21,686 nt of DNA from an uncultured Moraxella sp. (GTDB lineage Bacteria; Pseudomonadota; Gammaproteobacteria; Pseudomonadales; Moraxellaceae), in assembly GCA_916720335.1 (NCBI GenBank), contig CAKAQU010000011.1, positions 1 to 21,686 of the forward strand, given 5' to 3'. Position numbers and translations under genes: made by a program. Under the pieces are notes generated by a model. That model saw only the letters and a list, made by a program, of their open reading frames with translations, did no database searches and was not told the origin of the DNA. Below, piece after piece: positions 12,662 to 20,397 of the stretch. Position 1 is the stretch's first letter. Every line of letters starts with the position of its first letter.

Positions 12662-13405
12662 ATGAAAAAGCAATTGTTATCTACTTTACTATTATCTTCC
12701 TTAAAATCGCGTGTAACTTCAAGTACGGTACTGGGATTAATTGGTGTTTTATTGTCGCAAAATTTGCAAGCGACTACGTCTGCAACCAACTACAATCAAA
12801 TCAGCTTTAGCACTGAAGTGAAAGAAGTGGTAGCCAATGACCAGATTAAAATTGCTTTAACCAAAACTACTCAGTCCAGCGATGCCAAAACCGTTGCCCA
12901 AACTTTAACTCAAACCATCAATCAAGCTAACGCCATTGCTAAAAAATACCCCAGCGTAAAAGCCAAAACAGGTCACCAAAGCGCCTATCCACGTTATAGC
13001 AATAACGGCAAGATTTTGGGTTTTACAGGCTCAATATCACTTGAGTTAACCAGTCAAGATTTTGAGCAAGCTGGCGATTTGGTTGCTGAACTGCAATCTT
13101 TAATGGTGGTAGATGACATTGAATTTAAAGTCTCAGATACTACAAAACAACAAATTGAACAAAAACTCATGACTCAAGCGGCTAAACGCTTTCAAGATGA
13201 AGCTAAAACGGTCAGTTTGGCTTTTGGAGCAAAAGATTATAAAATCGTACAAGTTTCATTAGATAGTCAAAATCAAGGTTATTATCAGCCTATGGCTGCA
13301 TCGCTATCTTTAAGAAAAAGCGCTGAAATTAGCCCTCAAGAATTTGTAGGTGGCGACAGTCAATTATCTTATAAAGCCACAGGAACGATTGAACTGATTA
13401 AATAA
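12662..13405 (+). CDS. SIMPL (DUF541) domain periplasmic protein
   Basis: 247 aa from ATG 12662, chosen because it begins MKKQLLSTLLL, a signal-peptide start; an in-frame ATG at 12647 would place only about 10 nt after the likely transcript start. The signal region is long (about 1-38, ends LQA). The rest is a SIMPL domain: FSTEVKEVVANDQIKIALTK is the first strand and helix start, GHQSAYPRYSNNGKILGFTG the central block, and RFQDEAKTVSLAFGAKDYKIV the later helix, ending in a GTIEL strand. Family members include oxidative-stress and periplasmic proteins of unclear function. It stands alone between glnA (divergent) and the transpeptidase gene. Confidence 0.85.
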   Translation: MKKQLLSTLLLSSLKSRVTSSTVLGLIGVLLSQNLQATTSATNYNQISFSTEVKEVVANDQIKIALTKTTQSSDAKTVAQTLTQTINQANAIAKKYPSVKAKTGHQSAYPRYSNNGKILGFTGSISLELTSQDFEQAGDLVAELQSLMVVDDIEFKVSDTTKQQIEQKLMTQAAKRFQDEAKTVSLAFGAKDYKIVQVSLDSQNQGYYQPMAASLSLRKSAEISPQEFVGGDSQLSYKATGTIELIK

Positions 13406-13411
13406 TCAAAC

Positions 13412-13441
13412 TGGCAAACCTTAAAAATAAAGCGTTTGCCA
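13412..13441 (+). terminator. Possible terminator after the SIMPL gene
   Basis: TGGCAAAC 13412-13419 pairs with GTTTGCCA 13434-13441, loop of 14 nt, followed by a T-rich but interrupted stretch. A weak terminator or attenuator. Confidence 0.45.
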
Positions 13442-13493
13442 TTTATTGCATTTTAACAGATAATACAAAATCCATTCACCCAAGGAATTTTTA

Positions 13494-14633
13494 ATGAAAA
13501 TTATGATAAAAAACGCCTTATTACTCACATCATTGGCATGGGCTGGCATCAGTTTTGCGCAAACTAACGCTAAAGTTGGCACAACAACTGATGCTGATGC
13601 TGATAAACAAAGCCAAAAAGCTGATGGTGATATTAGTTATGGTGATGTACAAATTCCCGATATTAAAACCGCTCAAGCAGGCGTGGATAATAGCGCCATC
13701 AACAGTATCGAAAAAGACGGTAAACGTTACACAACCTTAAGTTTGTCCAATTACGCCAAGCAAGTAAACGAAGCAGTTTGGTCGCCAAACATGCGCACCA
13801 ATACCGCCATGACGGTAAAAATTCAGGCGCTACTTGATTGGAATCACGCATCGCCTGGACCGATTGATGGTGGTTGGGGGATGAATAGTAAAAAAGCCCT
13901 ACTTAATTTTCAAAAAATAAAAGGATTGCCTACCACAGGCAAGATGGACCAAGCTACTTGGAACGCTTTAACAGCTAACATTCCCAGCAACCAACCCGTC
14001 ATCGTCTCTTATACACTAACCAAAGATGATGTTAATGGCAAATACTCAGCTCTACCCGCAGGCGCTGAAGCTCGCTCAAAATTAAAAAGCTTGCATTATG
14101 AAAACATTCAAGAAATGCTTGGAGAGCGTTTTCATATGGATGTGGCTTATTTAAAATTATTAAATAAAAATGCCAAATATCAGGCAGGTGAGACTATTAC
14201 AGTGATAAATACAGGTAATAACCACAAAGGTCGGGTAACCAATGTTGTGGTTGATCGCAATGATAAGGTTTTGTATGCTTATAATGGCAATAAATTGGTT
14301 GCTGCCTACCCTACCACCATTGGTGGCAGCGCTACATCCACACCAGGTGGAAAATATAAAATTGTCAATAAAATTAAAATGCCCCATTACAAGGCGACTG
14401 TAAATCGCGACAATGAAGCTACCAAAAAATCTTATATCCTACCACCTGGCCCAAACAGTCCTGTAGGCGTTGTTTGGATGGGGTTAAGTCGCCCAAGTTA
14501 CGGCATTCACGGTTCACCTGTACCTGAAGGCATTAGCCGTCAAGCGTCTTTGGGCTGCGTGCGTTTGACCAACTGGGATGTGCTTGAGCTTTATGCTAAT
14601 ATTGACAATAACGCTACAGTTGAAATTAAATAA
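13494..14633 (+). CDS. L,D-transpeptidase with peptidoglycan-binding domain
   Basis: 379 aa. Signal peptide about 1-22 (ends SFA). A PG_binding_1 domain follows (about 95-160, containing ALLDWNHASPGPIDGGWG and NFQKIKGLPTTGKMD). The YkuD catalytic domain covers about 245-379: THIGGS-like TTIGGSATSTPGG, YGIHGSP with His339 and SLGCVRL with the nucleophile Cys355, which is the family HXnSxGCxR signature. It makes 3-3 cross-links in peptidoglycan or attaches proteins to it in the periplasm. Start supported by AAGGAA upstream. It precedes purB by 20 bp with no terminator, so the two may share a transcript. Confidence 0.92.
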   Translation: MKIMIKNALLLTSLAWAGISFAQTNAKVGTTTDADADKQSQKADGDISYGDVQIPDIKTAQAGVDNSAINSIEKDGKRYTTLSLSNYAKQVNEAVWSPNMRTNTAMTVKIQALLDWNHASPGPIDGGWGMNSKKALLNFQKIKGLPTTGKMDQATWNALTANIPSNQPVIVSYTLTKDDVNGKYSALPAGAEARSKLKSLHYENIQEMLGERFHMDVAYLKLLNKNAKYQAGETITVINTGNNHKGRVTNVVVDRNDKVLYAYNGNKLVAAYPTTIGGSATSTPGGKYKIVNKIKMPHYKATVNRDNEATKKSYILPPGPNSPVGVVWMGLSRPSYGIHGSPVPEGISRQASLGCVRLTNWDVLELYANIDNNATVEIK

Positions 14634-14653
14634 ATCACAAAATTGGAGTTTTT

Positions 14654-16054
14654 ATGAATACGCTGACTGCTTTATCGCCCATTGATGGGCGTTATGCCGC
14701 CAAAGCAGATGTTTTGCGTCCTTTTTTATCAGAATTTGGTTTGATAAAATCACGCGTTACTGTAGAAATTCGCTGGTTGCAAGCACTGGCTAAGAATCCA
14801 GCCATTACTGAATTAAAACCATTTGATGCCAAAGCTCAAGAATTTTTAAATCAAATCGCTGAAAACTTTAGTAAATATGATGCTCAGAGCATTAAGGATA
14901 TTGAGCGCACCACCAATCATGATGTAAAAGCGGTAGAATATTTTATTAAAAATCGTTTACGCGAACAACCTGATTTGGCTGATAGTTTAGAGTTTATTCA
15001 TTTTGCATGTACTTCTGAAGATATTAATAATTTATCCTATGCACTGATGTTAAAAAACAGTCGTGAAGTCATCGTTCGCCAAATGAACACCTTGGTTGAA
15101 AAAATTGCCAATCTTGCTGTTGAGTATGCTAGTGTTCCCATGTTATCACGTACACATGGACAAACTGCCAGTCCAACAACATTAGGTAAAGAAATGGCAA
15201 ACGTTGCCTATCGTTTAGCTCGTCAAGTTAAACAAATCCGTCAGGTAGAAATTTTAGGTAAAATCAATGGCGCGGTAGGTAATTATAATGCTCATTTAAG
15301 CGCTTATCCTGATGTAGACTGGCAAGCTCACAGCGAAAAATTCATCACTGAAGATTTGGGACTGACGTTTAACCCATATACCACCCAAATTGAACCACAT
15401 GATTACATTGCTGAACTGTTTTATGCAATTTGTCGCTTTAATACCATTTTGTTGGATTTTAACCGTGATATTTGGCAATACATTTCTTTGGGATTTTTTA
15501 AACAAAAACTCAAAGAAGGCGAGGTTGGCAGCTCAACCATGCCGCACAAAGTCAACCCAATTGATTTTGAAAATTCAGAAGGTAACTTAGGCGTTGCTAA
15601 TGCGATGCTTACTCATTTGGCAGAAAAATTGCCTGTCTCACGCATGCAAAGGGATTTATCAGATTCTACCGTATTGCGTAATATTGGCGTGGGTCTTGCT
15701 CAAAGCGTGATTGCTTATGATGCTTGTTTAAAAGGCATTGGTAAACTTCAGATAAATCCTAACCGTTTAGCAGAAGATTTAGACAATGCTCAAGAAGTGC
15801 TTGCCGAGCCAATTCAAACAGTAATGAGACGTTATCGTGTTGAAAATCCTTATGAAAAATTAAAGGCTTTAACCCGCGGCAATGCCATGACTCGTCAAAT
15901 GATGCTGGATTTTATTGACGGCGGCGAATTGGATGCGGTTGATGAAGAAGATAGACAGCGCCTTCGTCAGCTAACACCAGCAACTTATATTGGCAATGCT
16001 GACAAGCAGGCACTGGCAATCTTTGACTGGATTAAAAAACTTGATGATAAATAA
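14654..16054 (+). CDS. purB: Adenylosuccinate lyase
   Basis: 466 aa, slightly longer than E. coli PurB (456). It cleaves SAICAR and adenylosuccinate, releasing fumarate, in purine synthesis. Start MNTLTALSPIDGRYA is the family N-terminus; FACTSEDINN and RTHGQTASPTT are substrate-binding blocks; the fumarase/aspartase signature GSSTMPHKVNP begins at residue 292. GGAG ribosome site upstream. Ends before a strong bidirectional terminator shared with the converging pyrF operon. Confidence 0.97.
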   Translation: MNTLTALSPIDGRYAAKADVLRPFLSEFGLIKSRVTVEIRWLQALAKNPAITELKPFDAKAQEFLNQIAENFSKYDAQSIKDIERTTNHDVKAVEYFIKNRLREQPDLADSLEFIHFACTSEDINNLSYALMLKNSREVIVRQMNTLVEKIANLAVEYASVPMLSRTHGQTASPTTLGKEMANVAYRLARQVKQIRQVEILGKINGAVGNYNAHLSAYPDVDWQAHSEKFITEDLGLTFNPYTTQIEPHDYIAELFYAICRFNTILLDFNRDIWQYISLGFFKQKLKEGEVGSSTMPHKVNPIDFENSEGNLGVANAMLTHLAEKLPVSRMQRDLSDSTVLRNIGVGLAQSVIAYDACLKGIGKLQINPNRLAEDLDNAQEVLAEPIQTVMRRYRVENPYEKLKALTRGNAMTRQMMLDFIDGGELDAVDEEDRQRLRQLTPATYIGNADKQALAIFDWIKKLDDK

Positions 16055-16081
16055 TACACAGTCAGACCGACCATATCACAA

Positions 16082-16109
16082 AAAAAGCTAAGTTTAAACT
16101 TAGCTTTTT
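16082..16109. terminator. Bidirectional terminator between purB and pyrF
   Basis: A perfect palindrome: 16082-16095 pairs with 16096-16109. It contains AAAAAGCTAAGT and its complement, the same stem as 10334-10363, and A/T runs close both ends. Confidence 0.88.
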
Positions 16110-16165
16110 ATATTAAAACAGAATTATTTGACAAATGCCGTCTTTAAATATTTTTAAAGAACATA

Positions 16166-16873
16166 TTACAATGTTGTCAAAATGTGTTTTAATTTTTCAG
16201 TTGGATTGTTAACACCCGTAATTGAACGACCAATTACCAAAAAATCTGAACCATTTTGCAAAGCTTGTTTTGGTGTGCAAATGCGTTTTTGATCATCCGC
16301 CGAATCCTCTGGCAAGCGAATACCGGGCGTAACCAGTTTAAAATCTTTCCCTAAAGCTGTTTTTAAACTGGTGGCTTCTTGGGCAGAGCAAACCACACCA
16401 TCTAATCCCGAATTTTTTGTCAAAGTTGCTAAACGCATGACTTGTTCATTTAAACTTCCAAAAACACCAATTTGTGGTAAAATCTCTTGGGTCATGGAAG
16501 TTAATACAGTGACTGCGATTAAAAGAGTGTTGTAGCCTTTTGATAATAAACGATTTTTGCAAAGAGCCATTGCGTCACTGCCAACACTTGCGTGTACATT
16601 AACCATCCAAACCCCCATATCCGCAGCTGCCAATACAGCTTGGGCAGTGGTATTGGGAATGTCATGGAATTTTAAATCCAAAAAAATCTCAAAACCTCGA
16701 TTTTGTAAGGATTTTACAACATTTGGACCACACGTTGTGAACAGTTCCTTACCAACTTTTAGACGACATAAAGTTGGGTCTAAACTATCCGCAAGCATCA
16801 AAACCTCATCCAAATTATGTTTGTCAATAGCAACAATAATGGGTGACTTTTGGGCTGATGGTTGTTCAGTCAT
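16166..16873 (-). CDS. pyrF: Orotidine 5'-phosphate decarboxylase
   Basis: 235 aa. Last step of UMP synthesis. The catalytic block DLKFHDIP is at 66-73 (D66, K68, D71), with K39/K42 in RLKVGKELF before it, VLTSM in the middle and TPGIR near the phosphate site late in the chain. Its start overlaps the lapA stop by 4 nt (ATGA), so translation is coupled. Third gene of ihfB-lapA-pyrF, an order also seen in other Moraxellaceae and pseudomonads. Confidence 0.96.
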   Translation of the reverse strand: MTEQPSAQKSPIIVAIDKHNLDEVLMLADSLDPTLCRLKVGKELFTTCGPNVVKSLQNRGFEIFLDLKFHDIPNTTAQAVLAAADMGVWMVNVHASVGSDAMALCKNRLLSKGYNTLLIAVTVLTSMTQEILPQIGVFGSLNEQVMRLATLTKNSGLDGVVCSAQEATSLKTALGKDFKLVTPGIRLPEDSADDQKRICTPKQALQNGSDFLVIGRSITGVNNPTEKLKHILTTL

Positions 16874-17256
16874 ATACTGTTCTCGCTGTCATGGCTGACG
16901 TTAACATTGTGAGATGCAGCCGCATCCGATTGCGGCTGTTTTTGCAATTCCAACAGTGCTTGACGCTCGTTGTAAAGTTCAGCTTTGGCTTCGTCAAGTT
17001 TTTCTCCTAAGATAGCCACTTCTTTTTTTAGACGACGGATTTCCAATTTATTTTGAAAAACTTTAAATAACAATAAAGAAACCAATATCCCAATGATGAC
17101 ACCAAGCGCAATGGTCAATATCAACACCAAACCCAGATTGGTGCTAGGGACTTGGGCAAAGAGCAAATTGACTTCCACTTCTCTATTGTTGGCAAGCACT
17201 AAAATCAGTGAATATCCAAAAAATATTGCCAATAAAATAATTAATATCAAAGACAT
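16870..17256 (-). CDS. lapA: LapA (DUF1049) family inner-membrane protein
   Basis: 128 aa. Two membrane helices (about 2-21 and 41-64) around a short loop with the NNREVEVNLLF segment typical of the family, then a cytoplasmic coiled coil (about 68-106) and a polar tail. In E. coli LapA works with LapB in control of lipopolysaccharide synthesis, but no lapB is next to it here. AAGAGA ribosome site. It lies 39 bp after ihfB and overlaps pyrF by 4 nt. Confidence 0.87.
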   Translation of the reverse strand: MSLILIILLAIFFGYSLILVLANNREVEVNLLFAQVPSTNLGLVLILTIALGVIIGILVSLLLFKVFQNKLEIRRLKKEVAILGEKLDEAKAELYNERQALLELQKQPQSDAAASHNVNVSHDSENSI

Positions 17257-17295
17257 CGCAAATCTCTTATTACGCTTACAATGATGACGATTGTA

Positions 17296-17607
17296 TCAGA
17301 TTGTTGGGTAATTTACCATCTCGCGCAACGCTTTTCCAGGTTTAAAATGTGGCACAGCTTTGGCTTCCACCGAAACCACTTCGCCTGTTTTTGGGTTTCT
17401 GGCTTTTCGTGCTTCGCGATGATGCAAACAAAAACTACCAAACCCTCGCACTTCAATACGTCCATCTTTGTGCAACACATCACCCATTAGATTTAAAATT
17501 TCGCGAACCGCCTCATCAACTAACTTTTCTTCTATGTTTTGGCAAGAATAAGCAACGTTACTAATCAGGTCTGATTTTTTTAGCGTGGTTTTTTGCATGG
17601 CTGACAT
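17296..17607 (-). CDS. ihfB: Integration host factor, beta subunit
   Basis: 103 aa. HU/IHF fold with the DNA-intercalating loop around RKARNPKTGE (Pro76 region) and KAVPHFKPGKALRE near the end, diagnostic of IhfB. It bends DNA as a heterodimer with IhfA. Start supported by AGGA 6-7 nt upstream. In Acinetobacter and pseudomonads ihfB usually follows rpsA; here rsmJ lies upstream instead, after a 311-bp gap, so the usual link is broken. Confidence 0.93.
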   Translation of the reverse strand: MSAMQKTTLKKSDLISNVAYSCQNIEEKLVDEAVREILNLMGDVLHKDGRIEVRGFGSFCLHHREARKARNPKTGEVVSVEAKAVPHFKPGKALREMVNYPTI

Positions 17608-17669
17608 AATTTATCCTATGAGTAAGTAAACATAAAAAATTTAACAATGATATTTTGTATAGCGATTGC

Positions 17670-17675
17670 ATTATA
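17670..17675 (-). promoter_or_regulatory. Candidate -10 box of the ihfB operon
   Basis: Minus-strand TATAAT about 65 nt before the ihfB start. No convincing -35 at standard spacing. Confidence 0.35.
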
Positions 17676-17861
17676 TCATGTTTTAGAAACATTTTTTACA
17701 AAATACCATCATTTATTAATTATAAGTTACAGGATAATCATAGCGTACATCGTCAGGCTTAAGCAATAGTTTTTGTTAAAATTTCTAATTTTTATCAAAA
17801 AATCAATTAATTAAAATCAAATTAAATAAAAATAGAATAAAAATTAGTCAAAAAATTTATG

Positions 17862-17894
17862 TTACCAATTGAAAACAATGTTATTAATTGGTAA
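17862..17894 (-). terminator. Probable rsmJ terminator
   Basis: TTACCAATT 17862-17870 pairs perfectly with 17886-17894, loop of 15 nt. Read on the minus strand a T run follows after a few bases (ATAAATTTTTT). Confidence 0.55.
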
Positions 17895-17918
17895 ATTTTT
17901 TAGTTTTTATAAACAATA

Positions 17919-18731
17919 TTAATTGTTTTGATAGACATCAAAACGAATGACGTCGTTACTAACTTGATGATTTGGTAGCATATTTGCTAATGGTCTGGCG
18001 TAAATTGGTCGTTTAATAACCAATTTACCTTGAGAGTGTAAACAGGTTTTGGCTTGATAAAACAGCATTTGCTCTTCTTTTTCATTAGGGGCGTCTGCTA
18101 AAAGATGTAGACTTTGCATCGTCTTACTAACTTTTGCTTGGTAGCTGCCCTTTGGAAACATTGGGTCTAAATACACTACATCCGCTATTTCTTGTTGTTT
18201 TTGCATTAAACTAAACTGAGTAATGTCATCAAAAATAATGTTTATCTTATCCAATAACTTTTGCCAATTTGTATTTTGACTCATGGTGTATTTTTCAAAA
18301 AACAGTAAAAGTGCGATGATTGGATTTTTTTCAATCAGCGTTATAGAACCACAAGCACTGGCTAAAATTAATCCATCATAACCAAAACCTGCGGTACCAT
18401 CGATAACAACGGAATCTTTATCAACTTTACACGCCTGCAAAATTAGCTCTGATTTTCGTCCTGCCCTTACAATTCTTTGAGTTAAAGACTGCCAATTTAA
18501 AGCGGTTTTGGTAATGGTTTTTTCGTTATGATGAACAAGATGAGGCATACCCTTTTCTAAAAGCAAAATGGGCATATCCAAATGCTCTTTTACAATTGTC
18601 TGTAAAATTTTATCACGAGGCTTTGTAATTGGTTGATGCATTAATTCCAAGTTCAGCTTGTGTTTTTGATTTAATAAAATCAGCTTATCAAAATCTGTTT
18701 TGCCTTCTTGTTCTAAAACTAGCACTTGCAT
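17919..18731 (-). CDS. rsmJ: 16S rRNA (guanine1516-N2)-methyltransferase
   Basis: 270 aa, a little longer than E. coli RsmJ (250). SAM-binding motif I is VVIDGTAGFGYDGLILAS, followed by ITLIEKNP (motif II acidic residue). The RsmJ-specific catalytic block is VVYLDPMFP, then KTMQSL. It adds the m2G1516 mark to 16S rRNA. An AAGG ribosome site overlaps the uppP stop, 6 bp away, so it is in the tsaB-uppP-rsmJ unit. Confidence 0.9.
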   Translation of the reverse strand: MQVLVLEQEGKTDFDKLILLNQKHKLNLELMHQPITKPRDKILQTIVKEHLDMPILLLEKGMPHLVHHNEKTITKTALNWQSLTQRIVRAGRKSELILQACKVDKDSVVIDGTAGFGYDGLILASACGSITLIEKNPIIALLLFFEKYTMSQNTNWQKLLDKINIIFDDITQFSLMQKQQEIADVVYLDPMFPKGSYQAKVSKTMQSLHLLADAPNEKEEQMLFYQAKTCLHSQGKLVIKRPIYARPLANMLPNHQVSNDVIRFDVYQNN

Positions 18732-18737
18732 CTAAAT

Positions 18738-19580
18738 CTATCCTTGCATTTGATAGCCAAACGCCCATGCACCAAGTACTAAAATTCCAGTAATAATTCG
18801 TAAATACGCAAAAATCATAAAATTTTTTTTGCTTACCCATGAAACCATAAAACGAATACACAGCAACGCTACAATAAATGAAACAACCGTGCCAGTACCT
18901 AAAACTGCCCAATCGTTACTATTTTGTAAAATGTCTTTTTTATCAAGTAAATCCAAAAGCGCCGCTCCAACAATGACAGGAATTCCCAAAAAGAATGAAA
19001 ATTCAGTCGCCGCAGTTCGAGATGCGCCAAACCATAACGCGCCAACAATGGTAGAACCTGAGCGCGATGTGCCAGGAATCAGCGCCAAACACTGACACAG
19101 CCCAATTGCAAGTGCTGTTTTAAAATCAATGGATTCAGCAGTTTGGGCGCGTATTTGTCTGGGGTGTTTTTCTACATAAATAATCATACCCGCTCCAAGT
19201 ATCAGCATAGTTGATACCACAAGCGGATGAAATAACACACCTGTAATAAAATCTTTAAATAAAACCCCAACAGTCATTACAGGAATGGTTGCAATAATAA
19301 GAGCGATGCCTAGACCTCTGGGATTTTGCAAATTATCAGCCCTACCTGTCAAAAGTCCGATAAAAGCAGTCCATAATCGCCCCCAATAATCGTAAATCAC
19401 CGCTAAAATTGCTCCAAGCTGGATAAAAACAATAAACAAATCTCGTTTATCTTTATCCCAAAAACTCATCAAATCTGCTGATAAAATTAAATAGCCTGTG
19501 CTAGAAATAGGTAAAAATTCAGTAATACCTTCAACAACACCCATTACAAAGGCTTTTAGCAACAAGAAAATATCCATCAT
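18738..19580 (-). CDS. uppP: Undecaprenyl-diphosphatase
   Basis: 280 aa, multi-spanning inner-membrane protein that recycles the lipid carrier for peptidoglycan synthesis; gene also called bacA. Family motif EGITEFLPISSTGYL holds E17 and E21; the second motif PGTSRSGST has R173 (R174 in E. coli). The usual His30 of SSTGH is Tyr here. Ribosome site AAGAG. It lies 27 bp after tsaB and 6 bp before rsmJ. Confidence 0.95.
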   Translation of the reverse strand: MMDIFLLLKAFVMGVVEGITEFLPISSTGYLILSADLMSFWDKDKRDLFIVFIQLGAILAVIYDYWGRLWTAFIGLLTGRADNLQNPRGLGIALIIATIPVMTVGVLFKDFITGVLFHPLVVSTMLILGAGMIIYVEKHPRQIRAQTAESIDFKTALAIGLCQCLALIPGTSRSGSTIVGALWFGASRTAATEFSFFLGIPVIVGAALLDLLDKKDILQNSNDWAVLGTGTVVSFIVALLCIRFMVSWVSKKNFMIFAYLRIITGILVLGAWAFGYQMQG

Positions 19581-19607
19581 TTACTCTTAAAAATCATTAC
19601 ATTAATT

Positions 19608-20288
19608 TTATTTTCCCTGTTCAGCAAGGGTTTTCCAAGCATTATTGCGAACATATACTGGCAAAGCATCTTGAGCAGGCGTGGTTTTACCTTGCTGATA
19701 CAAACAATAAGCCAACTTAGCAATGTCTGATGCTGATGGTTTTACAACAAAATCGGGTAAAAATCCATCTGCTTGATAAGTGCCATCACTGATTAATAAG
19801 TCTGTTTTGGGCAAAGGTTTATCATAATCAATAAGCAATTCGGGTTGCTGATTGATTAAAACTTCTCCATCTTGCACAACAAACTCGGCAAAGAATAATT
19901 GATTTTGCCGAGCATCCATGACTGACGCCAGTGTTTTTTTATCTGTAAAAGCAGATTGATTTTGCCGATAAGCTGTATCCGCCAAAGACCAAAGGCTTGA
20001 TACGCCAATGCAGGGTGCTCCATTTGCCACTGATAACGCCTGAACAACTGCCGTATTGATGCGAATCCCGCTAAATGCTCCAGGTCCACGATTAAACACC
20101 CATGCTTTTACATAGCTAATGGGTGTGTTCAATATTTTTAAGGCTTCATCCAACATTGGCAAAATAATTTCTGTTTGCCCACGGCCACCAGCAACGGTTT
20201 TTTGGTATAGAATTTGACCATCTTGTAAAGACAATGCCGCTACTGAACATTGTTCAAAAATCGTATCAAATGCAATTAACACATTCAT
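19608..20288 (-). CDS. tsaB: tRNA threonylcarbamoyladenosine synthesis protein TsaB
   Basis: 226 aa from ATG 20288. A TTG 18 nt upstream is in frame, but AAGAG fits the ATG and MNVLIAFDT is the family start. ASKHA fold: LIAFDTIFEQCSVA (phosphate-1-like), GRGQTEIILPML and the diagnostic GPGAFSGIRI block. It partners TsaD and TsaE in making t6A on tRNAs reading ANN codons. First gene of tsaB-uppP-rsmJ. Confidence 0.94.
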   Translation of the reverse strand: MNVLIAFDTIFEQCSVAALSLQDGQILYQKTVAGGRGQTEIILPMLDEALKILNTPISYVKAWVFNRGPGAFSGIRINTAVVQALSVANGAPCIGVSSLWSLADTAYRQNQSAFTDKKTLASVMDARQNQLFFAEFVVQDGEVLINQQPELLIDYDKPLPKTDLLISDGTYQADGFLPDFVVKPSASDIAKLAYCLYQQGKTTPAQDALPVYVRNNAWKTLAEQGK

Positions 20289-20337
20289 TTCTCTTTTATT
20301 TATCAATCAAAAAAACAGGCTATCATACCACAAAGCC

Positions 20338-20374
20338 AAAAAAAACGCTCTCATCTTATAAGATGAAAGCGTTG
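20338..20374 (-). terminator. ffh terminator
   Basis: Positions 20345-20359 pair with 20360-20374 (15 bp, one mismatch; the central bases form the loop). The minus strand continues into a run of T (complement of A at 20338-20346). Confidence 0.88.
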
Positions 20375-20397
20375 ATTTTATTTAAAACCAATTAAGA

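Larger units (their letters stand above)
17608..17918. other. AT-rich intergenic region between rsmJ and ihfB
   Basis: 311 bp with no gene seen. It contains the rsmJ terminator-like hairpin (17862-17894), the possible ihfB -10 and long A/T-rich stretches. Confidence 0.7.
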
